A stretch of DNA of 9,082 bases from the NCBI GenBank assembly GCA_934636065.1, contig CAKTZW010000050.1, positions 1 through 9,082 of the forward strand. Direction: 5' to 3'. This stretch comes from an uncultured Labedella sp. (GTDB lineage Bacteria > Actinomycetota > Actinomycetes > Actinomycetales > Microbacteriaceae). Under the pieces are notes generated by a model. It was not told where the DNA came from. It made no database searches and saw nothing but the letters and a program-made list of their open reading frames with translations. The translations under genes were made by a program, and so were the position numbers. Positions 6,083 to 9,082 of the stretch are shown one piece after another (the stretch's first letter is position 1; each line of letters opens with the position of its first letter).

Positions 6083-6850
6083 ATGATCGAGATCCTCACA
6101 CCGGCAGAGTTGGACCGTGCCCGCGCCACGGGCGCCCTCGTCGCCCGCATCCTGCGCGCGCTGCGGGAGCGGACGACGGTGGGAACGAACCTGCTCGAGA
6201 TCGACCGGTGGGCGAAGGAGATGATCCTCGAGGCCGGTGCCGAGTCCTGCTACATCGACTACGCGCCGTCCTTCGGCCGCGGGCCCTTCGGCCACTACAT
6301 CTGCACGGCGGTCAACGATGCCGTGCTCCACGGGCTGCCGCACGACCGCACTCTCGTCGACGGCGACCTCCTCACGCTCGACCTCGCGGTCTCCCTCGAC
6401 GGGATCGCGGCGGACTCCGCCGTCAGCTTCATCGTCGGCGCGGCGCGACCGGCCGAGTCCGTCGCCCTCATCGACGCGACCGAGCGCGCCCTCGCCGCGG
6501 GCATCGCCGCAGCCGATCCCGGCGCCCGGATCGGCGACGTGTCCGCCGCGATCGGCACGGTCCTGCACGACGCCGGCTTCCCGATCAACCTCGAGTTCGG
6601 CGGGCACGGGATCGGCTCGACGATGCATCAGGACCCGCACGTCGCCAACGCCGGGCGCCCCGGACGTGGCTATCGGCTACGACCCGGACTCTTGCTCGCC
6701 CTCGAACCCTGGGTGATGGCGGACACCGACGTCCTCGTGACGGACGCCGACGGCTGGACGCTGCGGAGCGCCACCGGCTGTCGCACGGCGCACAGTGAGC
6801 ACACGATCGCGATCACCGACGAAGGCGCCGAGATCCTGACGGCGCGCTGA
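6083..6850 (+). CDS. map: Type I methionine aminopeptidase (stand-alone copy)
   Basis: The 255-residue product is a full-length type I methionine aminopeptidase, which removes the N-terminal Met from new proteins using two metal ions in a pita-bread fold. All expected site residues are present: H83 in NDAVLHGLP, metal ligands D100 (TLDLAV) and D111 (AADSAVS), H175 in GGHGIGSTMHQDP with H182 nearby, E208 in LALEPW and E239 in SEHTIAITDEG. The spacing matches the E. coli enzyme. The N-terminus lacks the SH3-binding extension seen in some actinobacterial MetAPs. The GAAAGG site 7 nt before the ATG supports the start. In actinobacteria the main map gene usually lies near secY-adk; this copy stands alone beside a divergent XRE regulator, so it is probably a second, regulated MetAP (inference). 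Confidence 0.9.
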   Translation: MIEILTPAELDRARATGALVARILRALRERTTVGTNLLEIDRWAKEMILEAGAESCYIDYAPSFGRGPFGHYICTAVNDAVLHGLPHDRTLVDGDLLTLDLAVSLDGIAADSAVSFIVGAARPAESVALIDATERALAAGIAAADPGARIGDVSAAIGTVLHDAGFPINLEFGGHGIGSTMHQDPHVANAGRPGRGYRLRPGLLLALEPWVMADTDVLVTDADGWTLRSATGCRTAHSEHTIAITDEGAEILTAR

Positions 6851-7035
6851 CGTCACGTCGACCGATCGTCACCCCCGCCGAGCCTCATCGACGCGCCGTC
6901 GGTGGAGCACGGATCGGCTCGCTCCGGCGCTCCGGGACCACTTCTCCGCCCTCGCGCCACCCCTTGTCGCTGCCCCCAGGGGAGGCGTTCACTGGGCCAT
7001 CCAGGGATTCAGGGACACTGGAAGGACCCATCACC
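6851..7035. other. Intergenic region before the YrzE-like/PRC-barrel unit
   Basis: 185 bp with no gene. It begins with the palindrome TGACGTCA (6848-6855), which overlaps the aminopeptidase stop. Near the downstream gene, GTTC (6987-6990) and GGGATT (7004-7009) loosely resemble the GTTT...GGGTAT pattern of SigB/SigF-type stress promoters, but the 13-nt spacer is short. The motif CAGGGA occurs twice in a row at 7002-7007 and 7010-7015. No rho-independent terminator was found. Confidence 0.3.
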
Positions 7036-7692
7036 ATGAGCACTCCATCGAATCAGGACCGCCCCACCGAGCGCTTCGACGCCGCGGACGACCGACCGGC
7101 CGCCGTTCCGGCGGGCTCCGGACGCACCGTGCGCGAGGAGGTCGTCGCCCGCGAGAAGGACGAGTTCGGCGGTATGAAGTTCGGCTCGGCCTTCTTCGGC
7201 TGGCTCGCCGCCACGGGAACGGCCGTACTGCTCACCGCGCTCGTCGCGGGAGCCGGCGCGGCGATCGGACTCGGCTCGAACGCCGACCCGGACCAGGTCG
7301 CGGACGACGCCGCCCAGAACGCGGACACGATCGGCATCGTCGGCGCCGTCGCCGTGCTCGTCATCCTCTTCATCGCCTACTACGCCGGCGGCTACGTCGC
7401 GGGTCGCATGGCGCGCTTCAGCGGCGCCAAGCAGGGCCTCGCCGTGTGGCTCTGGGCCCTCATCATCGCCGTCGTGCTCGCGATCGTGAGCGTCATCGCG
7501 GGCAGCCAGTGGAACATCCTCGCGAACCTCAACAGCTTCCCGCGCCTCCCGGTGAACGAGGGGCAGCTGACCACCGCCGGCATCATCACCGCGATCGCCG
7601 CGCTGCTCGTGAGCCTCGGCGGCGCGCTCCTCGGCGGCCTCGCCGGCATGCGGTTCCACCGCAAGGTCGACCGCGTCGGACTGGGCCGCTGA
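7036..7692 (+). CDS. YrzE-like 4-TM membrane protein
   Basis: 218 residues from the ATG at 7036, which has GGAAGGA about 9 nt upstream. An upstream ATG-less reading from 6964 (TTG) has no such site. A charged hydrophilic N-terminus (1-48) is followed by four membrane helices: about 52-78 (FFGWLAATGTAVLLTALVAG), 99-123, 133-155 (GLAVWLWALIIAVVLAIVSV) and 181-203. Glycine-rich turns AGGYVAGRMARFSGAKQG and GGALLGGLAGMRFHRK are typical of the YrzE/TIGR04086-like group common in actinobacteria. The function of that group is not known. It lies 25 bp upstream of the PRC-barrel gene on the same strand, and this pairing of a 4-TM protein with a PRC-barrel/DUF2382 protein suggests a joint envelope or stress role, which is inference. 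Confidence 0.7.
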   Translation: MSTPSNQDRPTERFDAADDRPAAVPAGSGRTVREEVVAREKDEFGGMKFGSAFFGWLAATGTAVLLTALVAGAGAAIGLGSNADPDQVADDAAQNADTIGIVGAVAVLVILFIAYYAGGYVAGRMARFSGAKQGLAVWLWALIIAVVLAIVSVIAGSQWNILANLNSFPRLPVNEGQLTTAGIITAIAALLVSLGGALLGGLAGMRFHRKVDRVGLGR

Positions 7693-7717
7693 GGCCGGGG
7701 CAGGGAAGGAGAAGACG

Positions 7718-8455
7718 GTGATCCACTCCAGCAGCACCGCGTCACTCATCGGCGCCGACGTCGTCGATCCCGACGGCGAGAAGATCGGCACCGTCGGGCA
7801 GGTCTACCTCGACCCCGACACCGATCGGCCGCTCTGGGCGACCGTGAAGACCGGACTCTTCGGCAACAAGGAGTCCTTCGTGCCCCTCGAGGGCGCGTCG
7901 TACGAGGACGATCGGCTCCACGTCGCGCACGACAAGGACACGGTCAAGCACGCACCGCGGATCGACGTCGACGGGGCCCTCACCCGCGAGGAGGAGGACT
8001 CCCTGTACACGCACTACCGTCCGAGCGACGCGGACCGCGACGGTGACCGCGACGGGGATGGCGAGGACCGCGGCGACGACCGCGGACACGGTCACGGACT
8101 CGCGGAGCGGCTCGGCTTCGGACGACACGACCACGACGGGGACGACCACGACCACGACCACGACCGCGCCGGGGATGGGCACGACCGATCCCGCGACGAC
8201 GACCGGGAGCATGAGCTCGGCTCGGACCGCTCGTACGGCGACGGCGACCGTTCGGGACGTCACGCCGCCGGCGGCACCCCGACCACGGGCGCTGACGGCG
8301 TCGAGACGGGCCGCATGCGGTTGCGGAAGTACACCGTGACGGAGGAGCGGACGGTCACGGTCCCCGTCACGCGCGAGGAGGTCCGGCTCGAGCCGGAGCC
8401 GACCGACGGCTCCCCCGGCACCGACGACGAGGGTTCGGCCCCGCCTCGCGGCTGA
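7718..8455 (+). CDS. PRC-barrel protein with Asp/His-rich linker and partial DUF2382
   Basis: 245 residues from the GTG at 7718, with AAGGAG 6 nt upstream. Residues 8-75 form a PRC-barrel (LIGADVVDPDGEKIGTVGQVY, then the strand WATVKTGLFGNKESFVPLEG). Residues 78-101 carry the usual helix that ends in EEEDSLYTHY. Residues 104-172 are a low-complexity linker dominated by Asp, Arg, Gly and His, with the stretches GHGHG and HDHDGDDHDHDHD that could bind divalent metals. The end (195-226, ETGRMRLRKYTVTEERTV to REEVRLEPEP) matches only the front half of DUF2382, whose usual length is about 110 residues; the protein then stops in an acidic tail. PRC-barrel/DUF2382 proteins are widely seen in actinobacteria and linked to stress, with no proven activity. 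No membrane segment is present. Confidence 0.8.
   Translation: MIHSSSTASLIGADVVDPDGEKIGTVGQVYLDPDTDRPLWATVKTGLFGNKESFVPLEGASYEDDRLHVAHDKDTVKHAPRIDVDGALTREEEDSLYTHYRPSDADRDGDRDGDGEDRGDDRGHGHGLAERLGFGRHDHDGDDHDHDHDRAGDGHDRSRDDDREHELGSDRSYGDGDRSGRHAAGGTPTTGADGVETGRMRLRKYTVTEERTVTVPVTREEVRLEPEPTDGSPGTDDEGSAPPRG
8143..8165 (+). repeat. CGACCA-type hexanucleotide repeat in coding sequence
   Basis: The unit GACCAC is repeated about 3.7 times head to tail from 8144, encoding alternating Asp and His in the linker of the PRC-barrel protein. It is in frame, so slippage would change the Asp-His count without breaking the reading frame. Confidence 0.6.
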
Positions 8456-8467
8456 GGACCGGAGATG

Positions 8468-8504
8468 GACGGAGGGCCCGGCGCTTAGCGCCGGGCCCTC
8501 CGTC
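8468..8504. terminator. 17-bp perfect hairpin, bidirectional terminator
   Basis: GACGGAGGGCCCGGCGC (8468-8484) and its exact reverse complement (8488-8504) flank a TTA loop. It lies 12 bp after the PRC-barrel stop and 15 bp before the stop of the convergent gene at 8520. There is no T tract, as is common for actinobacterial terminators. Confidence 0.85.
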
Positions 8505-8519
8505 GGCCTCCGGAGAGCG

Positions 8520-8900
8520 TCAGCGCCGGGCCCGTGCGGCGATCTTCGCAGCGGCGACGACCGCGACGACCCCCGCGGCGACCCACGGGCCCGCCACGAG
8601 GACCGGGTCCATCCACATGTGCTTGAGATCGGCGCGCTTGCGGCCGAAGCGGGACGAGATCGGACGGTGGCCCGCCTCGCTCAGCACGCCCGTCTCCGTG
8701 ACCGGATTGTCCGGACGCGTCGTCGCGAACGATGCGACGTGGCTCTCGATCGCGTCGACACGATCACCGAGCACGAGCAGCAGCCAGTGCGCGAGCTGAC
8801 CCTCGCTGTAGCGGTCGTAGGCGCGCCGACGGATCACGCCGGAGAGGCCCTTGAGCGGCACCGACGTGCCGAAGTCGGGTCCCAGCGACCTCTGAGCCAC
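8520..8900 (-). CDS. Conserved hypothetical protein, one C-terminal TM helix
   Basis: From the GTG at 8900 the product is 126 residues. The first two thirds are soluble and strongly patterned: GPDFGTSVPLKGLSGVIRR, AYDRYSEGQLAHWLLLVLGDRVDAIESHV, then FATTRPDNPVTETGVLSE and HRPISSRFGRKRADLKHMW. A single hydrophobic helix follows (DPVLVAGPWVAAGVVAVVAAA) with a basic tail, KIAARARR, so it is probably a C-terminally anchored membrane protein. I recall similar proteins with this AYD..S, HWLLL and RPDNPVT pattern in other bacteria but know no function. The frame extends to 8987, but the extra codons cover a hairpin (8906-8940) and read as Pro/Arg shadow. No Shine-Dalgarno site precedes 8900, so the start is uncertain. 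It converges on the PRC-barrel gene. Confidence 0.65.
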   Translation of the reverse strand: MAQRSLGPDFGTSVPLKGLSGVIRRRAYDRYSEGQLAHWLLLVLGDRVDAIESHVASFATTRPDNPVTETGVLSEAGHRPISSRFGRKRADLKHMWMDPVLVAGPWVAAGVVAVVAAAKIAARARR

Positions 8901-8905
8901 CGCGC

Positions 8906-8940
8906 ACGACGGCCCGTCCCCACCGGGGGCGGGCCGTCGT
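8906..8940 (-). terminator. Hairpin terminator after the mutY-like gene
   Basis: ACGACGGCCCG (8906-8916) pairs exactly with CGGGCCGTCGT (8930-8940). An inner stem, CCCC (8918-8921) with GGGG (8925-8928), continues after one mismatch around the loop ACC. It lies 15 nt beyond the stop of the minus-strand gene at 8956 and ends 5 nt before the GTG start of the next gene. Confidence 0.7.
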
Positions 8941-8955
8941 CGCGTCCGGGGCCGC

Positions 8956-9082
8956 TCAGGGCAGGGCGTAGGTGTCCGGCCCGGCATGCACCACCAGGCC
9001 GTCGGCCACCAGGCCGGCCAGGGAGCGGACCCGCTGGGCCTCCTCGGTCCACACCGCGTCGAGCCGGCTGCGGTGCACCGGC
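8956..9082 (-). CDS. mutY: C-terminal end of probable A/G-specific adenine glycosylase (partial)
   Basis: The last 41 codons of a minus-strand gene enter from the right edge and end at TGA (8958-8956). The peptide reads PVHRSRLDAVWTEEAQRVRS then LAGLVADGLVVHAGPDTYALP. A run of L-D-A-V-W-x-x-x-x-Q-R-x-R-x-L-x-x-L-V-A-D-G-L-V followed by a short strand ending in A-L-P is how many actinobacterial MutY proteins finish. MutY removes adenine mispaired with 8-oxoguanine. The catalytic domain and Fe-S cluster lie outside the window, so the call rests on memory of the C-terminal pattern; another DNA-binding protein with a winged-helix-like tail is possible. The hairpin at 8906-8940 would terminate its mRNA. 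Confidence 0.55.
   Translation of the reverse strand, partial: PVHRSRLDAVWTEEAQRVRSLAGLVADGLVVHAGPDTYALP

Noticed and set aside
6848..6855. TGACGTCA palindrome at the map stop codon
   Set aside because: An 8-bp palindrome in GC-rich DNA is expected by chance, and no matching site was seen elsewhere in the window.
8143..8165. Short tandem repeat considered as a CRISPR-like or origin iteron array
   Set aside because: The unit is only 6 bp, has no spacers and is explained by Asp-His codons.
8043..8339. Thr-rich 98-codon frame over the PRC-barrel linker
   Set aside because: A frame-shifted reading of the GACCAC repeat gives Thr runs; it has no ribosome-binding site and lies wholly inside a well-supported gene.
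8834..9052. 72-codon minus-strand frame covering the right-hand hairpin
   Set aside because: Pro/Gly/Arg-rich and reads through the terminator; a different frame gives the MutY-like C-terminus.

Overview
The window looks like ordinary chromosomal DNA from a high-GC actinobacterium. G/C dominates third codon positions, GTG starts appear beside ATG, Shine-Dalgarno sites are GGAGG-like, and several genes look leaderless. Gene content suits Microbacteriaceae or a close relative, but that placement is inferred from protein character, not from a marker gene. I see no tRNA, rRNA, CRISPR array, transposase, integrase or phage gene.

Layout, left to right: (1) the 3' part of a small PLDc_N-type membrane protein gene (+). 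(2) An intergenic region that is mostly one long imperfect inverted repeat built from GGCGCC-containing units. (3) A convergent TolB/WD40-like beta-propeller gene (-), divergent from a small antibiotic-biosynthesis-monooxygenase (ABM) domain gene (+). (4) A minus-strand run of three genes: a CPA1-type Na+/H+ antiporter, a small 4-TM membrane protein and a nitroreductase; the last two are translationally coupled. (5) A plus-strand NYN-domain protein with a C-terminal OST-HTH/LOTUS-like domain. (6) A small XRE regulator (-) divergent from a stand-alone type I methionine aminopeptidase (+), with 10-bp direct repeats between their promoters. (7) A two-gene plus-strand unit: a 4-TM YrzE-like protein and a PRC-barrel/partial-DUF2382 protein with a long Asp/His/Arg-rich linker. 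(8) A near-perfect 17-bp hairpin, then a convergent minus-strand gene of unknown function. Beyond it lies the extreme 3' end of a minus-strand gene that reads like the C-terminus of MutY, with its own hairpin terminator.

Most genes are housekeeping or stress-related, and no island of linked novel genes is visible. The least explained items are the inverted repeat at 373-566, the XRE/MetAP regulatory module at 5724-6850, the acidic His-rich linker at 7718-8455, and the NYN/OST-HTH protein. Three genes (starts at 1482, 1560 and 6017) share a -10-like hexamer exactly 6 nt before the ATG and lack a Shine-Dalgarno site, which points to leaderless transcription.
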